DNA of 64,000 bases from Stratiolaelaps scimitus (GCA_019614645.1 JABWDB010000003.1:19429001-19493000); one strand, 5' to 3'; positions 40,355 to 52,728 are shown, counted from the first letter of the stretch. Notes: a model not told the origin generated them from the sequence alone. Program-made: numbers and translations.

Positions 40355-41035
40355 ACACCTTCAAGAAGAGGCGCGCTGTCACCCTGGCCAACCGCACACG
40401 AACTAAAGTAATGGTTTTAAAGTTTTGTGCTGAGTCGCAAATAAAAACGAACGTGTGGCGATCTGCTTGAGCTGGTTGATGAGAGCATAATGATTTATGG
40501 TTCGCCATCCGTGGCACTCGTACACCGATGGCTTACCTCTAAAGAAAGATGGAACACCTCACCGAGATAGCAGCTGATTTTCACTACTGCTGAAAGCAAT
40601 GTTGTTAGGCATGACATTTTTCCTGCGGCAAAATGAAGCGCACAACGATCCGCACCCGAAGTGCGGAAGCACTAGAGGTTTCCCGAAGGCCTGAGAATCT
40701 CTAAATGAACGTTCGCAGCTCGCTCACTTACACGATCTGATATGCGCTCTGGTTGTGGCGATTCGACTACACCCTCGAAGTTCGTCGATGTATTCACACC
40801 GACAACTGTAAGCCCACTGAACTCTATGTAACGCGCGAGATGATAACCGATTGTCATTATGCTCGCGAGAGCGGCATTTATTGATAAACATAGATGTGTC
40901 GGTATCTACACATATACATATAAAGGAATACAAACCTGTCTTGAAGTCGTTCGCTGGCCTCCCATAGAAGATATATAAACTTTCCTGGAGAAGAGCCCTC
41001 TTCAAGGGTCTTCTATAGGTTATAACAGCTCTCAT
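40355..41035 (-). other. Chain of short minus-strand frames with splice-like borders
   Basis: A 103-codon frame starts at ATG 41033-41035. It ends near a good donor, CGT|GTAAGT (about 40730). Further open stretches follow with AG and GT borders, including one near 40540-40400 reading VYECHGWRTINHYALINQ. The implied introns would be only about 24-41 bases, too short for ordinary splicing. A decayed coding sequence with frameshifts, or coincidence, is more likely. Confidence 0.15.
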
Positions 41036-41265
41036 AGACTACACATACAGATTGGTTCTGCTGTTGCTGAGGTGGCTGCTTGCTTTGCAGAGCCAACGGC
41101 TCCACCATTTTTCGACGGAATTCAATGGTAAACGTGGCAAAGGGTTCATCAACAGGCCCTTATCTATCTGGTCGACCTCTGACCCGGCACCTGGTGCTTG
41201 TTAGACCACTGTGCCTTCCTGAGTATTGTTTTTTCCTTCTTTTACTTCCCTGCTGCAGTAACGTA

Positions 41266-41541
41266 ATGGCCGCAGCACCAGAGCCGCAGGCCCTGGCGAC
41301 CATCGCAGGAGGAACAATGCGGCAAGTGGCAGTCGGCCACCAAATCGTCACGGCTACGATCGTTCAGTCAGGGAATCTCTTCGAAGCAAGAGAAGCACGA
41401 GGAGTCGCTACCGCCGTCGCTTCTGCATCAACCTCAATTTCACCTCACTACTTCAAGCAGCATACGTACGACACCAACAACAACAGCAACAAGAATCGCA
41501 ACGAGCGTCTACCAGACGTACAAATAGACACCCAATCATGA
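41266..41541 (+). CDS. Possible exon after a polypyrimidine tract
   Basis: A long pyrimidine tract ending CTGCTGCAG (41258) is followed at once by ATG 41266 and 91 open codons (MAAAPEPQALATIAGGTMRQ, then a Ser/Asn-rich end). A second frame over the same bases is also open to 41667. The acceptor is good; the reading frame is uncertain. Confidence 0.18.
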   Translation: MAAAPEPQALATIAGGTMRQVAVGHQIVTATIVQSGNLFEAREARGVATAVASASTSISPHYFKQHTYDTNNNSNKNRNERLPDVQIDTQS

Positions 41542-41705
41542 ACACACGCCCGGCCGGATCACAAAGACACGTCCCACAAAGCAGTGGCAGCAGCGGCGGC
41601 AACAGAAGTACCACCACCGGCAGCTCATACTTGGTACAACACACGTACAATGACGAGATCCCTTGACAGGAGAGTTGGGGTCGGAGAGAGATGCGGCAAA
41701 ATGCC

Positions 41706-41731
41706 GGGGGACGGGGCGGGGGGGCGGGGGG
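41706..41731 (+). repeat. G-quadruplex motif
   Basis: Four G runs of 5, 4, 7 and 6 are separated by loops of only 2, 1 and 1 bases. This fits the strictest quadruplex pattern on the plus strand. Confidence 0.8.
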
Positions 41732-42164
41732 TGATCGAATCAGCGGGCGCTCGAGTCGACTTCAACAGCGGCAAGCCAGCAACGGAGCCGACAGACTAAC
41801 AGCTGAAGCATGGCAGAAGCCATTGACTTGATCAGCTTCAAACGTCGGAAGCGCCGTTCACGGCTGTGCCGGTAGAAATGAGTTGGCAAGATTGCGGCAA
41901 GATGTCGTGATGGACGAATTACTTACTGACACCATCAGCGGCACCACCGCAGCCGCCGGGACTAGCATCGCGTACCAGCACCAACCACACGGTTCACTAC
42001 TACTACTGCTACTACTACTAACATTAACACCAGCGAAGCGACTACGTCGCTGTAGGCGTGTACCGAAATGCGGAATCATCAAGACAAGTTGTCGAGTTGA
42101 TGGCCATCAAGCCGTGCGAGGGGAGGATGTTAGTCTGTGTTCGTACATTGGAGGAAATATGAGG

Positions 42165-42208
42165 CATCATTATCATCACCGTGTAGAACCACGGTGATGA
42201 TAATGATG
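42165..42208. repeat. Perfect 19-bp inverted repeat with 6-base loop
   Basis: Arms 42165-42183 and 42190-42208 are perfectly complementary (left arm catcattatcatcaccgtg); the loop is tagaac. It would form a stable hairpin in RNA of either strand. Flanks show no longer element. Confidence 0.85.
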
Positions 42209-42527
42209 TTGACTAATTAAATTCGTTGTATTCACATCCGAGGGACCTTCGTGTAGAGATACGATTGCAAGCGCCGATCGCACCACTGTGGATATAGTGG
42301 TCCAGCATTGATAATCAACTTGAATCAAAACACCTTTAACTGGTGCAGCCTCCACTTCGAAGCTTGCCGGCTGTATATCTTGACCATCGAGTTCGTATTC
42401 TATTCTTGTATAATTTCCTTACACGAATCCCTGAGCTAGTTTGAATTTACTGTACAGTCTGTGTTTATGGTATCAATCTGCTTCTTCTTTTTTTTTGGCT
42501 TGTATGTCGGTAGATCTACGCTAAAGC

Positions 42528-42763
42528 GTGAAGTGAAACATTGGGCGAATTGTGAGCGGAACTTGGTCGAATAAATCGTTTCGTGTGCTTTGTACGATCG
42601 ACATCATCAGCGAGTGGTCGATCTGTATCAAGCCTGAAATACGTGTTCTGAAATCTCTGCCCCTTTTCGAGCGTGACGCAGCCAGTTGCCGTTGACTCAC
42701 ACTGCGCAAGAAATGCGCACCTCGATCGATATATGTCCATATTGGCGAATTCCACTACAGCCT
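42528..42763 (-). CDS. Candidate minus-strand coding segment
   Basis: After CGACGACAG on the minus strand, a frame beginning AVVEFANMDIYRSRCAFLAQ runs to TAG at about 42528. A preceding stretch in another frame (LYELGEINDKMVKLVTATTT, about 42765-42830) abuts it, so either an intron or a frameshift would be needed. This could be a decayed element or an exon pair. Not recognised. Confidence 0.18.
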
Positions 42764-43943
42764 GTCGTCGTTGCAGTGACGAGCTTGACCATCTTGTCGT
42801 TGATCTCACCCAGCTCGTATAGTGAAGGCCATGCGATACTCAGGTTGTCACCCACATTGGACAACCGCCGAGATGGGCTGGGGCGTGACCAAGCGAAAAA
42901 GGAGAACAACAAACCGCATTGGAATGGACCACATGAGCGAGTTGGCAACGAAGTGACTTCGTGAAGAAACTCCGAAGGAAACATGAAATAATCATAAAGC
43001 ACCAAGTTGGACGAGCACAGTCACCGAATGTAGAACGCAGTGCACTTCTGCGATGATGATCAAGGTAGAATTTCGACCACGAGAGGCTCAAGCGACAACA
43101 TTTGCATTTTTGGCTAATCGTGCAATAACTAAACGATTCCATATCTCAACTGGTTATAGGTATTCCCATTTGAACTGTCACAAACCTGTAGCCTGCTTTT
43201 TTATGGGAGGTTTCGGAAATGCTTGATGGGCATGCGTCGCTCAGCCGAAGTGAGTGGGTATAGTGTAGGACTCACAAACCCACTAAACCCATCTTCCCTC
43301 CCCTTCCCAAGGCTCGGAAATTGCTAGGCATTACTTCGATATGAAAACTGCCAGAACATGATAAACGCATCATAGAGACCTGGGCGCCGAACTGATTTCG
43401 CAAGTCATAGGCTACAACAACAAACATTAACAGTTGCAAGAATAAAAATGCACACACACACAAACATGCTATGTCAGCACATCGGATATTTTTGGTAAAA
43501 GTAGCAAATGTCTTGCAGAATACAACAGCCAGGTTAAGCTCTGCAACACCTCTGCAATATAGATATATATATATTAAACAACAATCGATAAATGTATCTA
43601 TATATATATATATATTATATATCGATTGGTATTTTCTATTCTGAAACATATACCACCCAATCGTTTGAGATAACTGATCGGTGTCAAAGGCCAAATGATC
43701 AGAGGCTTAAGCGCTAACTGTTGCTATTTGCTGTTGTATTTTGCCGACATAACACTCTTCATTATAATTCAACAATAACAACAACGATAAGTGCTGGTAG
43801 AAGACATCGTCAACGATCACTTCAACTATGGCTCCAATATTCTATCGACTAACAGTTAACGGCACGACGATTTGTAGATAGCCGAAGTTCAAAGACAGCC
43901 AGCGTAGTATTCTGGTTGTTGTATACATAGGTAAATAACTTTT

Positions 43944-43946
<3 letters not shown>

Positions 43947-43977
<31 letters not shown>
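43947..43977. repeat. (AT)n microsatellite
   Basis: About fifteen AT units. A related AT/TA cluster lies at about 43561-43622. Confidence 0.95.
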
Positions 43978-43983
<6 letters not shown>

Positions 43984-44929
43984 CTATTTAATTGGAGTAT
44001 TTTGATTAGAAATCATCGTAGCCGTGCAATTAATGCAACGTAACAAAACTACGTGAAATTGCATCGGAAAAACAAATTGTGTATGTATATCAATGAAATG
44101 AAATTAATTAGCGAAATGAGCGCGTGTGCGCGCGAGATGTGCAGCCGGCCAAAATCGGACACGGTAATACAAATTAACAGCTGATGTTTACAATATCTAC
44201 TGCATTGGTGGTGTACGTGGTGCGACTGAGCGAATGTTTACGTTTCCTGCGGACACGTCGAAGCATCGAAGACCGAATGAACATGCATGGCTCGAATTGG
44301 CAGATAGTCATGTTGAAATCTTGCTGAATGAATTCGTGTTACGCTTTGCGTGTGCTCGGCGAATTTCTATGAAAGCTCTCTTCTACCTAGGCAAATCAAT
44401 TCGCGAATTTCAACAGCAACAGCAGCAGCACCAGCAAAATACACACACACGCAGAATGTGTTGTCGTTTTCAGCATCGCGGGAGCGGCGGCGGCGGCAGC
44501 AGCAGCTGCAGATGAAGAAGCCAGTGAAGAGCAGCTTTGTGACGACTGACTTGAGTTGACATGGGGTCGTTTTTCTTGTTTTCGTTTGCGAACAAGTGTT
44601 AGGCAAGCAACAGTTGCCGGTTAGATTATTTTGAATATAACCGGCGTGTACCCCAATAACATCATCAGTTTATGTTTTGACAGAGGTATCACCATCTGAG
44701 CGATGGCCAGCCAAGCTCACATATATGTTCTACAATAGCATTGGGTGCTGTTGGCGACCCTCTATTTGTTGTTTGCTATGATGGGAAGCAGGAACGACGG
44801 GACGATTACATCCTGGCACTAGTAATCATTGAGCAGTGTATCAGGATAAAGGAAGAAAAATTGCATTGTTTCACAATTTTTATTCGATACGAGAAGATTT
44901 TGTTTCAAATACAAAATCAATGGAGTATA

Positions 44930-45400
44930 TTATTCTTCATTCAGATCGACGATGTTCTGCAAGCGTTTTCGCAGCTTTTCAATGGCAGCCGTAAAGAAAT
45001 CAGGTGCTCGCCAGTAAAGGACGTTAGCGACCTCCATTTTGACGTTGTGCTTTGTACCATGAAATCTATCGCCCTGTCGATGCAACCTTAAATAGGAACG
45101 TCAATGGCTAACGAGAATATCTGAAGCGGCAGTGTCTGGCATATTCGATAGTGGTATCATCAGATTGCTATCTAATGTATACAACCGCCAGCGATATGGG
45201 CCGCCTCGTCTTGACGAAAGAGGACAACCTTCGTCCTGAACTCGTTCAGTCACTTCTGTTTAATTATAGCATTGACTCTGACAAATATCGCACCATTACT
45301 GTCTACGTCTGCCCGCTCCTCAGGTTCTTCTTGAAGGGTAAAACCGGGCCCATCTCACCAAAGCCACAACAAAACCTTTGATTTCGTAAGGGTCCTGCTC
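44930..45400 (-). mobile_element. Decayed Tc1/mariner-type DDE transposase (C-terminal half)
   Basis: Read on the minus strand across several frames, the order matches the C-terminal half of a Tc1/mariner transposase. First comes a GEMGPVLPF block (around 45340-45360), then an RYLSESML segment, then VLFRQDEAAHIAGG (around 45190-45225), which corresponds to the family's second catalytic Asp block (FQQDNAPAHTA-like). A further block resembles the SPDL...LWGYI region but is broken by a stop. The end is PDFFTAAIEKLRKRLQ followed by a TAA at 44930-44932. About 87 codons separate the Asp block from the end, as expected. Several stops and frame changes show it is inactive. Terminal inverted repeats were not located. 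Plus-strand frames over this stretch are antisense shadows. Confidence 0.55.
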
Positions 45401-45762
45401 ACGGCAGTGCTTGCTAGGTGTCCAGCTTTTCGTATCGATGTTGTAACCGACCCGAACTTTTAGGTCAGGTTCAGAGGTTGCAGAGCCGAAGCAATGTCTG
45501 TGTCAGATGCAATAAGCACCAGCTCATGCGTTTCTGTCCCCACATGACAATCGTATTGGATCGCCTAGCACAGAGCACCGTTTGAGGTCACAGTAGGTCT
45601 TCCAGGGAGATAGGTTTGCCCTCAAGGCCCCTGAACGAAATTTGCCATAACAATTCCTAACACTTCGAAGTGATGCTATATCGCTGCTTCACATACGACA
45701 TATTTTACGTTGATATCCCGTTGGTCTAGTATACTGTGAGTACTGATTCACGATTATACAGT

Positions 45763-45793
<31 letters not shown>

Positions 45794-46559
45794 CTGCGTT
45801 CGATGTTCGATACGGGGCCGCATGCTGACATTCAGTGGTGATATGGGGTGCTCGGTGTCTGAGTTTGCTTCCTGTTCTACTGATTTTGTCTTTTGATTTC
45901 GTTGACTCGTTCTTGTTGTTGTTCTCGGATCCGCCATCAACTGCCCTTGTATTTCGCTATCCTACAAGGAATCGGTCCATCTCTCGCGGCTCAGCTGCTG
46001 GTCTCGTCGTCGTCATCAATTGTAGTTTTAGCAGTAATTGTGGCAGTGTGTATTGTAACGCCAATAGCGTTATGAGTATATTGCTACTGCTGCTACTACC
46101 CTACAACTACTGACGCTATTGCGATTTCATCCTAGCGAGAGTCTCGAGAAAATCACCCAGGCTGCCGAATCATGCTATGCCGAATACCACTACCACCACC
46201 AACTTGCTGCTTATCTAACCGGGTGCCGCCGCGCCACGGCTCTGCTCAGCCGGCTCGGCTTCGACTTCTCCATCGTTACAACACAAGTCACTGTGCATTT
46301 GTAGTGGTTATAGTCGTTGTCGTCGTTGTTCGTGCTGCCGGTGGCGGCAGCAGTAGTGGTGGTAGTAGTATTAGTAGCAGTTGCTGTTGTAGAGCTCGTC
46401 GCATGTAATCGTTCCCTATCGGTATCCGAGATCAGAGCCCACGAACGGTTTCGGGCGCTGCCTGCCGTTCCGGGCTGGATGGAATCACGCGAGGTGATCC
46501 CCAATCCCGCCGGCCGAATGCCGACCGAAACCAAGCTCAGCCAAGCAACCAGCCAAAGG
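45401..46559. other. Spacer around the transposase relic
   Basis: The first 300 bases may include more of the eroded transposase (N-terminal half) but no motif survives. GGT/CTG triplet clusters follow. Confidence 0.4.
45763..45793. repeat. (TA)n microsatellite
   Basis: TA run with one TG interruption. Confidence 0.95.
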
Positions 46560-47392
46560 CTGCTGGGACAATGAAGAGAGGACAACTGAGTCGACTTGAA
46601 TCACTCATTCACTCACTGTTAACTTCTGCTGCTGCTGTTGCTGCTGTGGCGGTGGTCGCCGCTGTATCTAATGCCTCTGTGCGTCTCTGTTTCACAGCCA
46701 CGATCATGGTGCTGCTGCTGCTGATGTCAGCCGCTGTCCCTTCTCTCCTCTTGTAGATGTTCTCTGTATGTTCGTCTGTGGACTCGTCACTCTTTGTTGT
46801 TTCTTCAGTCTTTCCACTTCAGCAGGGTCTGAGTGACTGCTGCTGCTGTCGGTGGTGGTGGTGGTGGTGGCTTCGTAGTCGGCGAGGTTCTAGCCGACGC
46901 TCGCGTCGTCAGCACCGGGTGCCCAGTTCACTACTATCGCCTCCGTTTCCTGCGCGCTCGTCTCCTTGACGTTCAACGGCAGCAGTGGCATAACGACGAC
47001 GGCGACGACGCTGACGTCGTCATCAGCAGCAGCAGCGATGTTGGTCGTTCATTCGATGATGCCGTGTTGTTCCCGTTGGCTGAATTGGGCTCTGATAACA
47101 TCTCTCTCGACATCAACAACATCAGCAACAGACTATCGTTCGTTCCGTCTTCTACACGAAGCAGCAACAACGACAACGACAACAACAACAACAACAACAC
47201 AACAGCCGCCGCAGCAGCAGCAACAACAACAGGAATCTAGATACTTTTCATCCGAGCCTAGCTCATTGCACAGCGTTATTTCCTTACTCACGATTTCTCG
47301 TAATCCTCGCTACCCCCCTCACGTTACCAACAACGGCAACCGCAGCGACAGCTCCAGCACCGACCGAGCGCTAGCACCGACCGAGTGTGGGT
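46560..47392 (+). other. Triplet-repeat-rich island ending in a strong splice donor
   Basis: A GC-rich stretch with CTG, GGT, AAC and CAG triplets ends at 47392 with GAGTGTGG|GTAAGTAAGT, the best-looking plus-strand donor in the window. Frames open across it read as poly-Asn/Thr/Gln/Ala chains, so it could be a 5' UTR exon or a low-complexity coding exon. The frame cannot be chosen from sequence alone. Confidence 0.25.
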
Positions 47393-50300
47393 AAGTAAGT
47401 ATTATGCAGAACTGCAACTGGCGTCTGTCCGATGGGGTTGTGATCAGGCAGCACTGTGTTGTTGCTGCTGCTGCTGCTGCTACGGCTGTTGTTGTCTATC
47501 TGTGTTAGCCAGCAATCGTTGGAGCTCTACTAATGTACCCGGCGGCTCTGACTGAGTGAGCAGTCCCCCTAGTTGAGTGAGTCCGCAGATGTGTTCGACC
47601 AACAGGAGGTATAGCGGGAAACTTTGTGTAGCTTCCAAGGCGCGAACATGAGGGCAGCAACCGAGGGGAAAACCGCTCCGCCTCTCAATAGCGCTCGTTT
47701 GCTCGTCAATACTACTACTGACTGTGGCTGCCAGCGCTGGTGTTGCCGCTGATCTCCCCACAGTTGCATCGGTATCGCGCACAACAGCAGCAGCAGCAGC
47801 AGTAGCGGCGACGGCGGTAAACTTCGCTGCAGCATCAACAGTGTGGCAAATATATATACATAGGTGTACATGGTGGGCACACACGTGCTGCGGTGGGCAT
47901 GCACATTCTTCTATGGCGTCGAAACCCACATACCTAGATATAACGGCTAGCTGCGAGTCTCGCTGCCTGACTGAACTGGAACGGCAGAAGAAATGCGATG
48001 AGCTACCGCGATGTCGCCTGTGCCTACTAGCCATATCGTCATTCAGAACTTCACGGCGGAGATGACGAGGTGACGACGACCGGTGGGGGGGGGGGCGCTC
48101 TTTCCTGTTCAGCGAGTTCGGAGGGCTCGCAGAAATCAGAGAACAGCCAAGCGACTCAGATCACAGAGAGGGGAAGAGAGATGCCGAAGCAAGCCAAAGC
48201 CGAAACCAGGAACAAGTCGGGAACAGCTTGGACTGACACGCTCGCTTCAGCGGAGACGACGAGAGGAATTGAGGGGAGTGACACCTCATTGCCGAGCTCT
48301 GCCGCCAACACTAGGTGACACCCATAGCTGATGGCTGATGTCCTTGCCGGCTGATGGTTGTTGACGAACGCTGATGCCGCGGCGGCGGCTACGTTGACAA
48401 GGTACTGCGGAGGGACGAGGTGATGGCGGCGGCGGCGGCGGCAGTAGCAGCGGTCGCGGTTCTCGTCTGAGCCGGGGGCGCAGCAGCGAAATATCGGAAA
48501 TTCCGACAGGTTCACCTGAGATAGGGAGTGATGAGCACACAGACAGACGAAGGAACGGATGGACGGACAGCCGTGACAGCGGCAGAATTTGTACTCAGGG
48601 GAGGCGAACAGCGTCCTACAAAGCTAGAGTTAGGGAGGAAGACGGCACTTTGCAAAGTTCGTCAGGAGCAGCCCCGGCCACCCATTTGCCGTCCCGGCGA
48701 TAAGAAGCCCAGAGAGCAAAATTAGAGAGAGAGAGAGTGACGAAACGAACGGCCACTGCTACCTGCATCAACTTGACTCGGCAAGATAGCAAGTGATCGA
48801 CATAAACGGACACGCATAGCCAGCTCGCAGTACCGCTGACGAGCGTGTAGTAACAACAACACATGAGACGAATGCGCTCTCCTCAGGTGAGGAAGAGAAG
48901 GGCGACCCGGCGAGGGCAAAAACCTCACAAACAAAAATCGCGACCGTGCCAGGTAATTTATCACGGTAGTTCAACACAACCAAGTGGCCTGCTGGTGATG
49001 TGGACAAGCTAATTTTTCTCTTAACAGTGAATTTGCAACACTTTACACATGGCAAAGGTTGTTAGCAGATGTAACTGTATGGTAGGTAGATATTATAGCA
49101 TTAAATCGGACTAATATTTGAGTATCCCCCTCTTTTCTTACTTTTGTATTAGTACTACAGGAATAATAATAAAAATAATAATGTTTTGTCAAGCGAAATA
49201 AAGCTATGAGCCCTAATCTATTAATTATTATTATTATTATTATTATGTAGATTACGCACAGACAATCCGCCAGTTCTACGGTATACTTGAAATGACCAAA
49301 GATCCGATGGTTGGCAGATGGGCAATTAGATATGATATATATAATAATATATTACTATAAATTATATAATTCAGTATTATATCTTAATATGAGGAATTTT
49401 CTACATGGTAGTATTGAAATCACAGTTAATAGAATACAATACACCACCTGTATCGTAAAGCCTTCATGAATCCCTACGTCGTTCTCTGTATTGAACTAAC
49501 GCGTAACTAACAAACTTCATTAATCAAGACGCATGTATGATCGCATCGGTCCATATCAGTTCCCTAGCGAATTGGAACTAAAGAAAGTGTCGTACACTTC
49601 AAAGTTCCAGTTGCTACAACTCCACCTCTTCACCTCTTTGTTGGACTACTTATGATGTCTCTCGTCCTGTATCACATCACTGCTACTGTCCAATCAATAT
49701 TTTATCGATGGTCGATCTTAATCATGTGAAGTTCGGCCAACTCAATTCGGTCAGTTAAAAACTCAACGGATTTTTCAATAATATGTATAGTGCATCGAAC
49801 ATGGAGTTTGGTAACTACGTTTCTGGCAGTTCACGTACACATAGCATATCTCAGCTCGTATATTGAATTCGAGTCATAAGAGTGGTCATTGGCGTAAGTA
49901 AATAAATGAATGTATCAGTTCCTCCAGTCGTCTACCTTGAGAGATGCCTGACCCAATAGAGGCGTCGTACGCTAAAGCAATGTCGTGCAATATATTCGTA
50001 GTATATGAACGCGCAACTGTATCCCATACACATAATGGTATATATCTCTGGTTGCTGTATGTGTATCTGTCAGCTCCCGCGTTTTGTATTTCTGTTAGCC
50101 TAGCTGTCGCCGCCGCCATCGCCCCATCCAGTCATTTGCACACGCGGAAGTCGTGAGCGCAGTCGCTAGCCCCTAGCGGAGTCGTAGTCAGACGTGTGCC
50201 GTGCCGTCCGTGTGGCTGCTGCTCTGACCTGCCTCGAACGCGAGCAGGGTCCTCCGGGATGATCACACACCCGTTGAATTCCTCAGTTCCTAGGAGTCAG

Positions 50301-50787
50301 CTGTTCCGGCGGCCGCATCTGTCTGTCGAGGTTCGTCGTCTATGGACGACACTCGGTCGACTGTTGACGGCTGACCAGGAGACCCGACGGAGGTCGATCT
50401 CCTGATCCCGTTGCAGTGCCAGCTCTTGTAGAAGTGGACAGCGGTGTGTGGTGGCGCAGTGCCGAGCTACGCTCACCTGTCCCTCGGGAAAGGCTGCTTC
50501 CGTTCCGGCCCCCCGTGCACGACGTGCAGACGAGATTCCTATGTATATGAAGGTGTACAACGCTACACGACCGAAGTCACGAAGGCAGGCTAACCCCCGG
50601 ACAGCTCCACAGCCGGTTGGGCCAGCCGGCGACACGGCCACCGGAAACAGCCGGCCATGCTACGGGTCACCTCATACAGCGTACGCGGACGAAGGCCGAG
50701 CTAGACTCAAAGAGGGCGCGCGAGAGAGAGAAAGAGAGAGAATGCAAAATGGTAGATAAAACTATACGCGTCTGACAGCGTCACGCC
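47393..50787. other. Spacer, GC-rich then AT-rich
   Basis: 47.4-48.7 kb carries CAG, GCG and G runs. 49-49.9 kb is AT-rich. 50.1-50.8 kb is a GC-rich block ahead of a possible first exon. Confidence 0.4.
49224..49246. repeat. (ATT)n tract
   Basis: Seven ATT units in an AT-rich stretch. Similar triplets lie at 18640-18656, 37854-37873 (ATC), 60781-60801 (TAA) and 63969-63988 (TAA). Confidence 0.9.
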
Positions 50788-50827
50788 ATGCCACGCCGGC
50801 ATCGGCCGACACAGCCACAATTGCTGG
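50788..50827 (+). CDS. Possible short first coding exon
   Basis: ATG 50788-50790 opens MPRRHRPTQPQLL and reaches the donor CTGG|GTAAGC in phase 1, the same phase as the candidate at 2920-2962. The 50100-50780 block ahead is GC-rich. Support is the donor and setting only. Confidence 0.18.
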
Positions 50828-51182
50828 GTAAGCGTGTCAGATCCCCTAGGATTCATAAAGGCTTCTTTCTGTTGACCGTAACTAGTGTATGTATTGTATT
50901 TGAGATAGACTTTCTAATATCGCAAATTGTGCTACAGCAGGAGAGAGTACGCTGACCTCCTATGGCCACGTCGTATTGAATGATCTTTTAAGCCTGTTCC
51001 TCGTTGTTGTTATATAAAGCATTTTATTGATGTCAATTGCTATCATGTTGCAGAAATACTCATGTACAACCTCGCAGGCAGCGCAGCTATATTAAGTCAT
51101 TTTCCCCACTGGAAGTGTTACCACTTGGGCCATGGTTCGAAGCTGCTCTCAAGCTATTGACTTCAAACCATATACATATCTC

Positions 51183-51255
51183 ATACGAGATTCAAACCGG
51201 ACACCCCCGGGGGTTTTAGGTCCTCGGCGCTATTTTCACGACATCACACTTAATT
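51183..51255 (-). mobile_element. tRNA-derived element, decayed
   Basis: On the minus strand the B-box-like GGTTTGAATCTCG (51187-51198 region) matches the corresponding segment of the element at 32463-32535. AGCGCCGAGGACC lies upstream at tRNA-like spacing. The A box is not clear. Confidence 0.3.
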
Positions 51256-52728
51256 CAGGTAGCACACGTGAGTGGTGTCTACCTGCCATCCTGAAGGGTG
51301 CTCAGAAGGAGGCATGTATTAGCATTTGTCTTCATTTCACTTATTCGGTTCTCTATGTATTTTTGTTCTTATTGTTGTTATCGTCGTCATATTTGGCCAG
51401 TTGCTATATGGAGTCACCCATCCTCCAGTCCGTTGGGCCGTTACATCCCGCGTAAGCGAATCTACTTAGGAACAAGTGTGACCATGCCTTATTGAACTCG
51501 TCCACTATCTCAAACAAATAAGCATTGACTACTGTTTCTCCAACTCTTCAATATTGACCACGTTTAGTTCGGTCTGATCGTTAAATCAAATGCTGCTACT
51601 AGATACATATTCCCACACTTCGCTGCTTCAACGAGCGTAGCGTACTCTAATCAGCAACAATTCGAAATTGTGGATATAATCTCTAAACTACAGTGTACAA
51701 ATATGTGTTAATAAATATGCGCACAGTTAGATTCTGGAATGGCGATGACCGTCAAGGGGATGGCCTTTACGATGAGTGTGAAGGAGGTGACCGCGTACCA
51801 CATGTCTCCAACATAAAATAAAGTTGAGTGTCGTGCGACTCAGCTGCCGCCGCCGCCGCATCGATGAAGCTAACAACGAACAGAGCGCTGCTACCGCCTC
51901 AAACAGCTATAGTGATATATAATCGCGCCGCTGGCGCTGTTGTGCTCTTAGTTGAAACCGTTCGTAGGTTTGCGTAAGTCCGTCGCTCTCTGGTACGGCG
52001 CCGGGTTTGGTCTAGCCTGCTCCAACGACAACGGCGGCGGATACGTTTGTCTAGAGGAACTGAGAAGGCGCACTACCGGCCGAACGGTGGTATGATACCA
52101 TCTCGATTGATTGATGACGTGGGATGGAGCTGACGGAGCTGAGCAGCAGCAGCAGCAGAAATAGCTGTGCTGCTCTGCGACAGCAGGCCAACTATACGGG
52201 TTCTCTCAACGAACGTTCTGCATCGGGAGCGGGCACGTTGGGCGAGCTCAACGCCAATCCAATACTAGGCCATGCTACTCGGCTGCAGTTACAGTGAACC
52301 AATATCTCGTAGGGGATTGCCAGCCAATAGACCCTCCCACCCTCTCTTATTCAATCAATCCACAGACGCGGCTTTCCACATCACCTCCGTTCTCCATAAC
52401 GACACCAATGATACAACAATATCGGGCATTGTTGAGATGAATAAATCGTAGTGGCCGCTGAGAGACATCGATACACGCCATATATTGCCCTGCCTGTATC
52501 TGATAAGCGAAGCATACTGTGACCACCACCATCACCACTAGCACGGGGTAACTGATATGAGCAGTATGATTACGGGAGGCACATAAGTATGGCCTGTGTT
52601 AGCCTTATGCCTGAGAAAGGTAAACAATATTGATGCTTGGCTGGGATCACTTGCCATTTTCAAAAAATATGCTCTCAACCATGGAGGTATCATTCAGCGA
52701 TCACATTCAACGGTTCACCCCATGATAC

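Larger units (their letters stand above)
39106..44929. other. Mixed spacer
   Basis: 39.6-40.3 kb is GC-rich and unclassified. 40.3-43.1 kb holds the weak minus-strand candidates, hairpin and quadruplex listed separately. 43.2-44.9 kb is AT-rich with TA tracts and a CAG run at 44410-44440. Confidence 0.4.

Noticed and set aside
44741..45381. Plus-strand frames of 116 and 76 codons
   Set aside because: They are antisense to the decayed transposase.
46833..47394. Three overlapping plus frames with poly-Asn, Gln and Thr
   Set aside because: Triplet repeats open all three frames, so no single CDS can be chosen; kept only as a possible 5' exon island.
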